Below, piece after piece: positions 47,260-58,360 of a stretch of 64,000 nucleotides of DNA. The notes under the pieces are model-generated. The model was not told where the DNA came from, did not search any database, and worked only from the letters and a program-made list of their open reading frames with translations. The position numbers were made by a program, and so were the translations under genes. Position 1 is the first letter of the stretch, and each line of letters begins with the position of its first letter. Source of the DNA: Phocoena phocoena (taxonomy: Eukaryota; Chordata; Mammalia; Artiodactyla; Phocoenidae); contig NC_089221.1 of NCBI RefSeq assembly GCF_963924675.1, positions 5,825,851 through 5,889,850 of the forward strand, read 5' to 3'.

Positions 47260-48775
47260 TTTTTTGTCTCTGGCAATCTGAAGAGTATTTTACAATTCTA
47301 CAGCATTATGGTTTAAAAATAATTTTTTTATAATAGCTAATTTCCCTCCTCTCTATGATTTTTCATCTGCTAGTTTCCTTGTGTTTTGGAGAGTTGGGGA
47401 TTCACTTTGTGAGGAATCTCTCAAGTATTTTGAGAGACATTAAGTTCAATAGAATGTCCTTTGAGTCCAACAATATGTTTAAAAAATCACTTTCATGTTT
47501 GTGATAATTTAATAAATGATTCAAATCAATGGCAGCATGCTTCTAACTCTGTAACACAAGTGAGGTTAATTGACAATTGTGGAGAGAATGCATTCCCAAA
47601 CCACAGTAAAATAGTTAATAAACACATGACAACTCAGCCTTCATATGTCAAGACATTGTCATACAAGAGATAATTGGGTCCAAGAGGCTGTTGTGTTAGC
47701 CATAACCGTTCCTAAGCTTGGGTTCTTCCTGGATCCCTCCAATTGCATCCTTCTTTCACTGAGAACTAGAGGACCCATCAAGTGCCCAAGGAAATTCCAC
47801 AAGAGTGAGAGAGCAACTTCGCATGGTGGGGGATGTTTGACTCTTTGCTGCTGGACCTGGTCTGCCTATATTTCTTCTTTGCTCCTGCATCTTTTCTCCA
47901 AATTGTCAAGTGACTTCAGGGTTTTGAAAATGGTTTATTCTCCCTCTTCACACTGTCATAGTTTCTTTCATTTCTAATTTGCCTTTTTTTAAAAAAAATT
48001 ATGTCTAACAGTTTCTTCATTCTAAGCTTGGATTTCAAATTGGTCCATTCTCAGAAGTGAACGATGGTTTCTCTTTACTTATTTGGGTGGCAATCCTTTT
48101 CAGTCTTTTTTTTTTTTTTTTTTGTCATTTTCTCTCAACTTTCTGAGCATTTTTCTTATTCTTGTATCATTTCAGGCGAGGTTTTATGGAGAAAAAACAT
48201 AACTAAGCGATCTTTCATTGGTAGCTTTCTTTTTTCCCCTTGAGATGTGAATTAAGATAACAGAGGTAAAGTCTCAACTGTCCAGCAGGCAAGACAAAGC
48301 TGTGAGTTGGCCACATGTGATAGTTGTAACAGAGGTTTGGGATGCTGTGGGCATATAACAGAGCGGACTGTGCTTGTCTAGAGGATCAGGGGAACTTCCT
48401 TTTGGAGCGACTTTTATCTGAAGGAGGGAGGATGGGGCAAAGGGACAGGGAAATTCCCAGCAGTGGATTCTGCCTGTCCACAGGATGGGGGCATGGACTT
48501 ATCCAGGGAGTGAGGGAGGGAAGCAAAACAAGGAGAGGTTGAGCTGATCAAGTTAAATCATCCCGAGGTTTGGCCTTGGGCTGATCTGGTTAAGGTTGGG
48601 TAGGGTTTTGCAGGATAGCACAGAGTGAGCCTCTTAAGAGGCAAAGGGGTGGTTCTTTCTGCCCTCTATCTGTCAGTCATTGTCTGTGGGCCTCCTGTGC
48701 ATGGGGGCTTCCATCAGCTGAGGGCTAGAAGCAGAAAATTCTCTCAGCTTGAACGCTTTGGACTTAGAAGCATGC
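47260..48775. other. Unassigned non-coding DNA
   Basis: No gene supported. A 17-T run lies at 48,107-48,123. A 110-codon frame at 47,645-47,977 is unremarkable. Confidence 0.4.
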
Positions 48776-48779
48776 AGTC

Positions 48780-49200
48780 ACTCTGTTTATATTTTGGATA
48801 TTAAATGTCTAATTACTTATCTGCTATTAGTATGCAAATATTTTCCCCAGGCTACCTTTTAGGTTTGGAATGTCATCTTTTATCACAGAAATGGTTTTCA
48901 TTTTCATCTTGCACAATCTGTCAGCCTTTTCTTTTATGGTTACTGGGCTTTGTGACCTGCTTAGAAATGCTCTCCCTCACCAAAAGATTGTAAAAATACC
49001 CTCTCCTTTCTTTTTAAATTAACACACATATTTTATCTTAAACTCTTTATTTGTAGTTGGAGTTTATTCCTGTGTTTTATGAAGTTGGGCCCTAACTTTA
49101 TTTTTTCCCATATGTGTAGTTGATCATATGGTACCATTTATTGAATTATTTGTTGTCTATTGGTTTCAAGTACAGCCTTCATCACATAGTAAATCGTTTA
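48780..49200 (-). repeat. Old L1 fragment, antisense
   Basis: 'tatattttggatattaaatg', 'tctttttaaattaacacaca', 'gttgatcatatggtaccatt' and 'tattgaattatttgttgtct' fit the reverse strand of an old L1 3' region ('tttggatattaacccctta...'). Confidence 0.45.
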
Positions 49201-49305
49201 TATATATACATATATATGCATATATATGTAAGTAATATATGTATTACACACATATATTATATAGACATATATATATTATACATACATATATTATATATAC
49301 ATATG
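49200..49305. repeat. AT/CA-rich simple repeat
   Basis: ATAT, ACAT and ATGT alternation with no unit longer than a few bases. Confidence 0.85.
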
Positions 49306-50104
49306 CATGTCTGTTTGGACTCTGTTATTTTTCATTGGCTCATTTGTCTTTAGGAGAAAGAAAGCCACTCCCATGAGACGTGTCCTTCCTCCACTGGACC
49401 ATGTTTGCATTCTGCTATGCAGCTGGTACAGCAACATGAGTTTTGCACCCAAGAGAACCAGGATGAAGATAAGACAACCAGTAGAGGGACGTACAGCCCA
49501 GAAACCTAAAGCACCAAAACCCCTGATCTACTGACATAAACTAATCGAAAGCAGTTTTATCATTGGAGTTCACAGGTGATTGAAGGAATAGTCCTTCTCG
49601 CTAAACAACTTTGGGTTGTCTGTTACTCAAATGCAAAAACATCTTAAGATAATTACATACACCTTTAAAAATTAGAGGCTCAGATTCTGTGGAAATTTTC
49701 TTTCGGATTTTGATTAAGGTGACATCAAATTTATAGATAAATTTGGAGAGAAGTTACATGTTTACAATGATAGTTTCTAATAGTTTCTATCAATATGTGA
49801 ACGTTTTCTATCTATGAATAAGGTTTAGCTCCATGTTTTATGATTTATGTTCTAGGTACTTATTGTTTAGGTGATCTCATTCAAATCCATTTATATGTAG
49901 ATGGTTCCTAAAATTTTATCTCCAGCCTCCACCTTGTTGTCTGAATTTTGGGCTTATAAATCTAACAGGCAGCTTGTGATCTTGGGTGTCTAATAGGTAT
50001 TTCAAACTTAGACTTTATAAAAATCTTTTGATTTCCTCTTGAGAAGCTGTTATTGTTCAACTCAATAAATGTCAGCTTTATCTACCGTTTGGTTCATTAT
50101 CTTC
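49306..50104. other. Unassigned non-coding DNA
   Basis: Nothing recognised. Confidence 0.35.
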
Positions 50105-50545
50105 ACACCCCGCATTTGGTCCATCGGCCAAGTTTGTTGGCTGTATCTTCATGACATATTCAAAATAAGACCATGTCTTTCAACCTTTAGTTCTGACACC
50201 TGAACCCACCTCTTTGCTTCTACTCTTGCCCCTGAAAAATGCAGAATGATCCTTTTAAGTCAGATAATGTTACTCCATAGAAAAATCAACCTTCCCATGA
50301 GTTTCCATCACATTGGAAATAAAAGCTAAAGTCTCTTCCTTGGACTAACAAATCCCTCAAGATATGTCCACTTGCTTCATGATCATAGCCTCCTCCCTTG
50401 GGGTTCTTTTCCTTACTGACTGAACCACACTGACCTTCATCTTGCTCTCCCATCACCCCAGACACATACCAACTCTTCCTGAGATGACCTAGAATAGCAT
50501 ATGAAGCATGGAGCATGGAACCATAGTCATGGGATAAAGTGATAA
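50105..50545 (+). repeat. Old LINE (L2-like) fragment
   Basis: 'gcagaatgatccttttaagt', 'cagataatgttactccatag' and 'aaataaaagctaaagtctct' match a widespread ancient mammalian repeat ('agtgatccttttaaaa...gtcagatcatgtcactcc...agtaaaagccaaagtcctt'). The class name is from memory. Confidence 0.45.
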
Positions 50546-51755
50546 ATGTTCTCCTCCAAAGTCTGATAGTGTTAGTCATGTAAATGCTAGTAGCTAATGA
50601 TGTTTTAATTAAAATTAAAAATAAAATATAATTGAATTAAAATAAAAGTCTATCCAAGAATTAAGAAAGAAATGAGAAGAACTTCTCACTGCACTGGGAA
50701 GTGAGTGCTTTGTGACTCAAGTGCCTGTGGAACCCAGCTTTAGCTGTTCCTGTGTCACACTTCATCCAACCTAAGTTTTCACACTTATTTGCCTGCCACA
50801 ATTATCAATTAATTAGTAACTAATTCTTGGTGGGCTTCTGGCTTTTTTTTCTTTCTGTAATACATTTTGTTCTGAATATTTCATCCTAAGCTTCAAGACT
50901 GACTGCAACCCTCCTCTTCTGCAAGCAATGCATTTTTTTAACCGTGAGACTTTGCCTGCGATTTGGGTTTTCATAACTTGAACACCCTCCACAGTATCCT
51001 TTGTGGTCTTTAACCTCCCCAGACATTAAACCACGCTCTCTGCTCTTATATTGGCCCACTGCAGTGTTACAGCATAGCCTGGGCCCTTATCTGTTGCTCT
51101 GTGTTCCCTGAGGAAGAATTCAGGCACTCAGCATTTAGAACATCAAATCCATTGAAAAAGCATCAATCCAATGTGCATTAAATGCCCTGTTCTCTGTTTT
51201 CCTTTTTATGTTTTAATTATATGTGCTCTTTTAATGATGCTTGTAACTTTTTAAAAGGTTTTGTGACACATTATATGAAACCAGTCATGTAGATTTAGTA
51301 TCTTTCCCTACCCAGTTAGGAATAAGTGACTACTTTGTAAATAGTGAGGTAGCCATAATGTGGTTTAAAAATATTCTCACCCACCCCCAACTCTGCCACT
51401 ATATATGTATATATTCCTTTAGAGATAATGCAAACTGAAATATGTTTTCTTTTTCTTTCAGGTATTTTTTTTCTATTTGTGGGTGTGTACATGCACAAAT
51501 GTTCACATTATATTAGGGCTTTCAAAACATAAAAATGTGAAAAAGAATAGAAAAATCTTCCATAGTTCTGCCATCAAAATACAATCATTTTTGACTTTCA
51601 GCTGCATTATTTTCCTGTACTGATAACAAGCTTATTTTTAATACACTTTCCAACATGTTGTATATTCAAATTTGCATTTGCTTTCTTCATCTAGCATTGC
51701 CATAGTTTTTTCATAGCCTTACTGTAGTAATGCTAGTTACACTATAGTAACTGCA
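50546..51755. other. Unassigned non-coding DNA
   Basis: No gene. The piece near 51,520-51,600 resembles an unidentified old repeat. Confidence 0.35.
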
Positions 51756-51759
51756 GTTA

Positions 51760-52250
51760 CACTATTATCATGGCTGCAGAGCATTTTAGCAATTGGGACC
51801 CAGAAGACAGGCAGGAAAAACTCTCTGTGGTACAAGACAAAAATGGACACCTCTCAGCAAGAGGTAGAATCTATTCCTCCACCTTTGAATCTGGACTGCC
51901 TTGTGACTTGCTTTTGCCAATAAATGTGATTGAAGTAGCATTTTTTTTAGTTTTGAGGCTGGACCTCAAGAGTTTTTGCACATTTCCACTCATGCTTTCT
52001 GATGCCCAAGCTAATCTGCTGGAGGATGAAGACCATGTGAAGAGAAAGCCCCAGCCACCCCAGTCTTCCCAGCTGAGGCACCGTAAACGACATCAAAAAC
52101 AGCTAAGAGAGCCATTTGCAGAGGAAACCAGAAGAATTGCCAAGCTAAGTCCAGCCCAAATTGTAAACCTGCAAAATAAATGATTTTTATTCTAAACCAC
52201 TAAGTTTTGGAATGGTTTGTTGTTCAACAAAAACTGATAAATTACCTATA
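51760..52250 (+). repeat. LTR-like interspersed repeat with spurious frame
   Basis: 'agaggtagaatctattcctc', 'ctggactgccttgtgacttg', 'gctggaggatgaagaccatg', 'agcccaaattgtaaacctgc' and 'accactaagttttggaatgg' match an ancient MaLR-like LTR order. The 137-codon frame 51,770-52,183 lies wholly inside it and is not a gene. Confidence 0.5.
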
Positions 52251-52254
52251 TAAT

Positions 52255-52650
52255 TGATTTAACAAGTCAACTATATGGATATTTAGGTTGTTTCTAACTT
52301 TTTGTTAATATTTTAAACAATTCAGTGAACATCTTTGAACACATGTATTTATGCACAGAGCCAACAGATAATGTCCTCAATATAAATATAGAAAACTAGA
52401 CTAATGAAGGAAGATAAATAAAAATATGAAGAATCTTGGTAAATGATGCTAAATTGTTTTCCACGACAGTTGTATTAATTTACAGTCCCACAATCATGGT
52501 ATGATATTGCCCATTTTATCATACTTTTACCAACTTGGGATCTTTTATTAAAAGTAAAACTAATTGATAAGTCATACATATACTTCTTTGTTTAAATTTG
52601 AAATCTTAGTATTTGGAGGATTAATCACTTTCACATATTCATATATCTGT
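52255..52650 (-). repeat. Old L1 fragment, antisense
   Basis: 'tggatatttaggttgtttct', 'aaattgttttccacgacagt' and 'tttacagtcccacaatcatg' are the reverse strand of an L1 ORF2 3' part ('ggacatttgggttgtttcc ... gccaaactgttttccaaagtgg'). Confidence 0.65.
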
Positions 52651-53530
52651 TTTCTATTTACTGTGTCAAGTTTATTAATAGTTGAATGAAACCTTTATTT
52701 ACACAGTTATGTCTCAGATGTGATATGGATACCACTGTATGACTTTGGAAATGTGTATCAACCGTTGACAAACCTCTACAGGAACAACATTCTTCAGGAG
52801 AACTAAGGAATTCTGAGTTAGGAGAGCCAGAGTTCAATTGGACTGTTTTTCAGCCTTCATTCCCCACTTTTATCTTAGGGATCTGAATTAGTATCTATTG
52901 AATTCTCTTTCACTCGCCGTATCACCGTCCTCCGGTAGTAGCCTCCATCTTGGTCATCATCATTGTTCTCATACTTCTCTTCATTCTCTTCATCATGAGA
53001 ATGATGAGCTCATTTTTCTCCCGTTGTCTTTTTTCTCAACCTCATCCCTGTTGTCATCAAAACTGTCATCACTCCTCTGTCATCATTTTCCTCTTCAGGA
53101 GATCTTCACACATCGGTTTTGCTTTTTATTTATTTTTTGATATCATAACCTGTATGACGAGAATGATGTGCGTTCCTTAAAGATAGGAGTATTTCCAAAA
53201 TTTATGGTTCCTCCATTAACTGGTATATCTAGGACATGTGATTGGGCAAAGCAGATACAAATGTAAAGAGATTTAACACGTTCTATGCTCTGAACCAATA
53301 GGATGCATAATGAAAAAGTGCCTTGTAAGCTCCTGTAAAGATAAAACAGTAGCACACAGGAGCATCCTTCCATAGTCCTCTTTAATCTGTGCATATGCCC
53401 AGCTTAAAGAAATTTACATCATATTTTAAAACCATTGCTTTCTAAACCCTGTGCTAGAAGAACTGGATTGCAGTCAGTCTAAGGAATGCTATTTTCTTCT
53501 TTTGTTGTTTTTATATTTCTCAAGGTTAAC
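52651..53530. other. Unassigned non-coding DNA
   Basis: A CAT/TCT-rich stretch lies at 52,950-53,100. No gene or confident repeat. Confidence 0.35.
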
Positions 53531-54435
53531 ATTTTGAATCCCTAATTTCCTCTGGCCATTGTATCAGGATTTTGCTTAAAAATTCATCACAAATGTTCTC
53601 AACGTTGTCACGGCAGTTTCCACATTTGGTGCTTAGCAGCTGGAAATATCTCCTGCTGCAAAGAACCCACTCAATAATGGACTGAAACCACTTGCCACAT
53701 CTTTGCAACAGTTACATTTTGTCCGGCAAAAAGCTTTGATAATTTGGTATAGATTTCTTGCCTTTTCCAGATATTGGTACTTGATTTGTGAAGTTTGAAG
53801 TGTTTTTTTAAGTTTCCATTTAATACACATTCAAAAAATGAACTTGATCTTTTCTGTAAACAAAGTCAACTTGATAGGCTCTTTTTTCTGTTCATTTGTT
53901 TTCAGATAAAATCAAGTCAATGCAAACTGGTTCATCCTTAATTGTGCAAAACATCACCGTATTCTTTTATTTGCTTTGTACGAGGTGCTAGAAAATGAAG
54001 TAACCAGGCAGGTACTGCTCATTTAGGAGATAAAGACTAGTAAGTCCATCAGCAAGATGACTTGATTTTCATTCGGAGGTCTTATGAAAGTGTACTTGAA
54101 GGTTGAAACCAGCACCACATGTTCTGAGAAGTATAGATTTCCTTTGTCTTCAAATCTCATGGCTTGGTTGTTTGATTTGATGAAGTCTCATTTTCCTATC
54201 TGCTGTAACACATAGAGGACTAACGCTATATGAGTTTCTTTTTGTACTTCACTATGCACATCTGACTTTCTATAAAATCCCTTCTTTTTCAAGTATTTTA
54301 ATTTTGTATTAATCATTGCAACAACTCTGTAACTGCAACGGCAATTTGTAACTAAATGTGTTTTTGAATGTTTATTTAATGTTTTGGAAGTGATCTTAGA
54401 GTGTCTATACGTTAATTATATATTATATTTTTTGA
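53531..54435 (-). other. Minus-strand stretch with low stop density, possible coding relic
   Basis: Two successive minus-strand frames run through about 900 bp with fewer stops than I would expect. The first (54,420 to 53,944) is about 160 codons with two stops. The second (53,940 to 53,531) is about 137 codons with four stops and ends in a cysteine-containing part ('CGKWFQSIIEWVLCSRRYF', 'KCGNCRDNVENICDEF'). I recognise no family. No poly(A) tail or target-site duplication marks it as a retrocopy. Frames of 60-75 codons are common by chance in this window, so this may be noise. Confidence 0.2.
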
Positions 54436-54904
54436 TTATAGCCAGAACAGTGCTTTCCAAAATGTCATTGAGTGGATTCTCATTGTACTTAAAGGAGAAG
54501 AAAGACTGAACCTCAATGATCTAAACAGTCATCCTAAAGTGCTGCAAAAAAGAACTGCAAAATTAACCAAAAGATGCTAGAAGTAAAGAAATAGTAGAGA
54601 GAGGAGCAGAGATCTATAAGATAGAAAACATACATACAGTAGATATTGTCAACAAGAACAAAAGTTGTTTCTTTAAAAAGACGAATGAAACTGATAAATC
54701 ATAACAAAACAAGAGAAAAAAATAAATGGTATTACCAGTAAATTCTATCCAATATTGAAGAAAGAAAGAATATCAATTTTATACAATTTCTTTCCAAAAA
54801 TTGAAAGAGGAAGTATTTATCTATAACATTTATATACAGTTTTCGAAGTCTTTTGTTTTGTATGTATACATACATTTAAAAACAATCATGTTTTTAAAAC
54901 ATGA

Positions 54905-55085
54905 CTTTAGAAATCCTAAATATATATATAAATACTGAATATATATGAATATATAACATATATGACACATATAATCATGTATATTACATATTCATATGTA
55001 TGAATACTGGTTATGATGTACTGTCACATATATATTTATATATTTGTATAAATATATGTTTTGATATATGTGACAATACATCAAG
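54905..55085. repeat. AT-rich tract with internal inverted repeat
   Basis: ATAT-rich sequence inside the old L1. 'tgtcacatata' near 55,022 and 'tatatgtgaca' near 55,065 are inverted copies about 30 bp apart. Confidence 0.8.
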
Positions 55086-55256
55086 ATCAAATTGGATTTA
55101 TTATAGAACTGCAAAGTTCTTTATCATTCAAAATCAATTTTGTAATTTACCATGAGTAGAATCAAGGAAGAAAATAATATGATCATCTCAATAGGTACAG
55201 GAAATGTGTTATAGAAAGGTCAGCATTTTTTAATGATTTTTTTTATTTGAAAAAAA

Positions 55257-55753
55257 TGCTTTTTTTTTTTTTAAGTGTTTTCAGTGACTCAGGGCTATGT
55301 GCTTTATTGAAGTTATATAATAGCCATTACGTTACACATCCGGCAGGGATTCACCGTAATAATAACTGTAACATAACTACGTCACGCATGATCTATTCAA
55401 AGGCACTGATTTGCCAATTGGCAGCAATTCTAAAAGAAATGTTCAGTTGGTCATATTGATAATTCATTCACTAGAAACCTTGAATCAATAGTTTCAGTCT
55501 AATTCTAATGTGCACAATAATCCATTTACCCACACTTTTGACTTAAATATCTAAAGACAGGTTAGAACAAAGATAATTTGAAAATGGATATATTCCACAA
55601 TTCAATGCATTTGATGAATGACAGTCTACCTCTCAATGACTATTGGACTTATTAAAATTCTATTTAATCTACAGAATTTATAGTGGCCTCAACCATACAG
55701 CCCTATAATACCTTCAGCCACAACTGTCACCTCCTACATAGTCATTCTCAAAA
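55257..55753 (-). mobile_element. Retrocopy of an mRNA 3' part with poly(A) and target-site duplication
   Basis: A 497-bp insertion into the old L1. On the minus strand it ends in a 14-A run (plus-strand T run 55,259-55,272). AATAAA (plus-strand TTTATT, 55,303-55,308) lies about 30 nt upstream, the normal distance for a cleaved transcript. A 21-bp direct repeat with one mismatch flanks it: 55,235-55,255 and 55,754-55,774, containing 'atttgaaaaaa'. These are hallmarks of L1-mediated retroposition of a polyadenylated RNA. The body has no frame of note on the minus strand, so it is probably 3' UTR. The parent gene is not identified. The 70-codon plus-strand frame 55,247-55,459 is antisense noise. 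Confidence 0.8.
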
Positions 55754-56388
55754 GATTTTTTTCATTTGAAAAAAGTTTCACATACTAGTACTAGAAAGGA
55801 ATTCCCTTAATCTTAGAAAGGTATTTTTTAAAAACTGTAGTAAACATCAGTTTGCTTAGATGACAAATATTATTTAAATGACAAAATGTTGAGACATTTC
55901 TTTCTGAGATTGGAAATAAGGAAAGATGATCACTCTTACCGCTTCTAATAAACATTGCACTAGAGGTTCTAGCCTCTGTAGTAAGAAAAGAAAAGAAAAG
56001 ATGTAGGATATTTGGAAAGAAAGTAAATATTGGCAGATTATATAAATGTATACCTATAGAAAATATAATAAGACCTTTAGTAAAATTATTAGAGTTAACA
56101 TATGTGTTTAACATGTTTATTATTATGTCAATAAACAAAAATAAATAAGCAAAACAATCTTTCTGTATATGTGAAACAAATATAACATGAAATTAAACAT
56201 GTGTGCAAAACAGCATAAAATAGCAAGTAATTAAGAATAATTCTAATAACAAGTGCACAATAGTTCTATCCAGTGGCCTGTAGAATATGTTTGAGAAGGA
56301 CTAACAAAGTAACTACATGGAGAGATATGACGTGTTCATGTAGTAGAATAGTCAATATTGAAAGGATATCAGTTTTTCCCATTATCAA

Positions 56389-56895
56389 CTACAGATTTAA
56401 AGAAGTGGAATAAAAATCCAAACAACTGTTTTTAAATGGAATTTTACACTTTGATCCTAAAATGTTTATGGAAATAAAGAAAGCCAGTAACAGCCAAGGC
56501 AGTTTTGAAGAAGAGCGAACTGGGACAACTGGTCTACTGGCCTGTCTGTGCAACCTCGCAGAGGCTGGTAGGCCTTTGCTCACCACTATGTTGATGGTAA
56601 TGGTGACACTTCCACGTTGTACGGCTCCTTTCACAAGGTTAAAGATGGCAAAACCTGACCCCAGTATTAAGGTGCCTACTGAGATGATAAATGAATATAT
56701 ACATATTTCAAGATAAAAACCAATAAAGATGATCACTACAAAATTCCAAAGAGTTTTATCTATACATGAGGCTTTGGTGGTCCTGGAAATTTTTGCATTC
56801 ATGGACCTGGGTGTGAGTACAAGGGTGCTTGCTTCATTATTTAGCTGTCCATAATTTTTCTGGGTTTTATATTTCATAATAAAAAATCTGAACAC
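56389..56895 (-). other. 168-codon minus-strand frame, partly antisense L1; not called a gene
   Basis: Among the longest minus-strand frames in the window. Its C-terminal third (56,389-56,535) is the antisense of L1 ORF2 thumb sequence. The N-terminal two thirds (56,536-56,895) have no recognised repeat and include a hydrophobic segment ('FVVIIFIGFYLEICIYSFII') that could span a membrane. About one frame of this length is expected by chance in 64 kb of AT-rich DNA, so I treat it as non-coding. Confidence 0.25.
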
Positions 56896-56947
56896 CAGTA
56901 GAAGAGAAAAAGGAAATTAGTAATTTATGGAAATTTACTAGGATTCT

Positions 56948-57405
56948 GTATTAGTTTCCTTGAGCTGCTGTAGCAAAGTACCACAAACTAGATGGCTTAA
57001 AACAATAGAAATATATTCTATCCCAGTTCTGGAGGCCAGAAGTCCAAAATCAGGGTGTGGGCAGGGCCGTGCTCCCCATGAAGCCTCCAGAATTCAGATT
57101 CTTCCTTGCTTCTTCCAGCTTTGGCAGTGCCAGGGGTTCCTTGCTTTGTTGCAGCATCACTCTTATCTGTCTGTCTTGACATGGTCGTTTCCCCTGAGTG
57201 TCTGTGTCTCCTCTTTGTGTATGTCTGTGTCCTAATTTCCTTTTCTTATAAGGACACTAGTCATATTAGAGTAGGGCCCACCCTGATACCTCATATTAGC
57301 TTGATTCCACCTGCAAAGACCAAATAAGTTCACATTCACAGGTACTGGGGGTTAGGACTTCAACCTGTCTTTGTGAAGGACACAATTCAACCCATAACAG
57401 TCTCT
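56948..57405 (+). repeat. LTR-like interspersed repeat (MLT1/MaLR type, provisional)
   Basis: From 'tgtattagtttccttgagct' through 'gtaccacaaactagatggct', 'agttctggaggccagaagtc' and 'tataaggacactagtcatat' to 'acccataaca'. The TG start and CA-type end fit a solitary LTR. The 91-codon frame inside is not a gene. Confidence 0.6.
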
Positions 57406-57429
57406 ATATATAGGTGTAGATTCTGTAAT

Positions 57430-57645
57430 GAGACCGAGTCCCTGACATTAGCTAGCAAGGTGTGTCTTTGAGCAAATCACTTTCAGTGTTCATCCTCTTT
57501 AGCTATAAAATGAGGATACCAACTCAGATGCCAGTGTCAGATGGTTTTTTGGAAGATGTAATACTTATAAGGATCTAAGCTACTTAGAACAGTTCTTAGA
57601 ACAAAGTAAGTGTTACATCAGTGCTTGCTGTTATTTTAATTCATA
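57430..57645 (+). repeat. MIR SINE
   Basis: 'gtgtctttgagcaaatcact', 'gttcatcctctttagctata', 'aaatgaggataccaactcag' and 'agaacaaagtaagtgttaca' are in MIR order. Confidence 0.65.
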
Positions 57646-58065
57646 CCTTTATTATTAACATCATCTTTATCTTTATGGTGCAGGCAGGCACTAGAGCAAA
57701 CCCAGATGATGGACTGGGTACAGGGATATTAGGGGCAGACTCCACTTTTCACCTTATTATGTTACACAGTTTCCATTCTGGGCAGTAGTATGTGAAGATC
57801 ACGCTGCATAGGGAAATGTCTTTATTCCGTAATATGGGACTAGATGTACCATCTTCAGAATTTATGTTTGTCTTTGACTGAAATGTGATTCTATCTATTT
57901 GATCCAGTTCAATGTCTACAAAGAGTGGTGGTCCATGCTTGATGCTGGAGCACTTGGCCCGAGACTAGACTTGTCATTCTGTGGTCCATTCCCTGCTGTC
58001 GCCCTTAACCTCAAGCCCATCTGTCTCCTCCCCTCAGTGTTAGCCTGACCTAGACTGAATAACCC

Positions 58066-58360
58066 AGATTTGGGTTATTTTAGTTTCCTGAGTCTGCCAC
58101 AACAAATTACCACACAATCGATGGCTTAAAACAACAGAAATTTATTCTCTTAGAGTTTTGGAGTCCAGAAGTCTGAAATCAACATGTCATCAGGACTGTG
58201 CTCTTTCTGAAGTCTCTAAGGGAAACATTCTTCCTTGCCTCTTGCAACATTTGGTGACTCTTGGTATTTCTGGCATATGGTAGCATCACTGAAATCCCTG
58301 CCTCTGTTTTAGGTCTTGGACATACATTCTGGGGAGACACAATTCAACCCACTGCATGGG
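58066..58360 (+). repeat. LTR-like interspersed repeat, shortened copy
   Basis: 'ttagtttcctgagtctgcca', 'caacaaattaccacacaatc', 'gatggcttaaaacaacagaa' and 'ggagtccagaagtctgaaat' start as in the copy at 56,948. The middle is deleted, and the end is 'acacaattcaacccactgca'. Confidence 0.55.

Larger units (their letters stand above)
54440..56535 (+). mobile_element. Old L1 ORF2 relic, interrupted
   Basis: Degraded L1 ORF2 in sense order. RT N-terminal text is at 54,490-54,840 ('gaaagactgaacctcaatga', 'gtagagagaggagcagagat'). The RT palm start is near 55,085-55,210 ('aaattggatttattatagaa', 'atatgatcatctcaataggt'), and the region before the catalytic box at 55,776-56,140 ('gagattggaaataaggaaag', 'ctagaggttctagcctctgt'). 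The thumb follows at 56,290-56,535 ('actacatggagagatatgac', 'aatgtttatggaaataaaga'). An AT-rich tract (54,900-55,085) and a minus-strand retrocopy (55,257-55,753) split it. No frame survives. Confidence 0.75.

Noticed and set aside
51770..52183. 137-codon plus-strand frame as a possible gene
   Set aside because: It lies wholly inside an LTR-like dispersed repeat and has no domain.
56389..56895. 168-codon minus-strand frame with one hydrophobic segment as a membrane protein
   Set aside because: One third is antisense L1, and about one frame of this length is expected by chance in the window.
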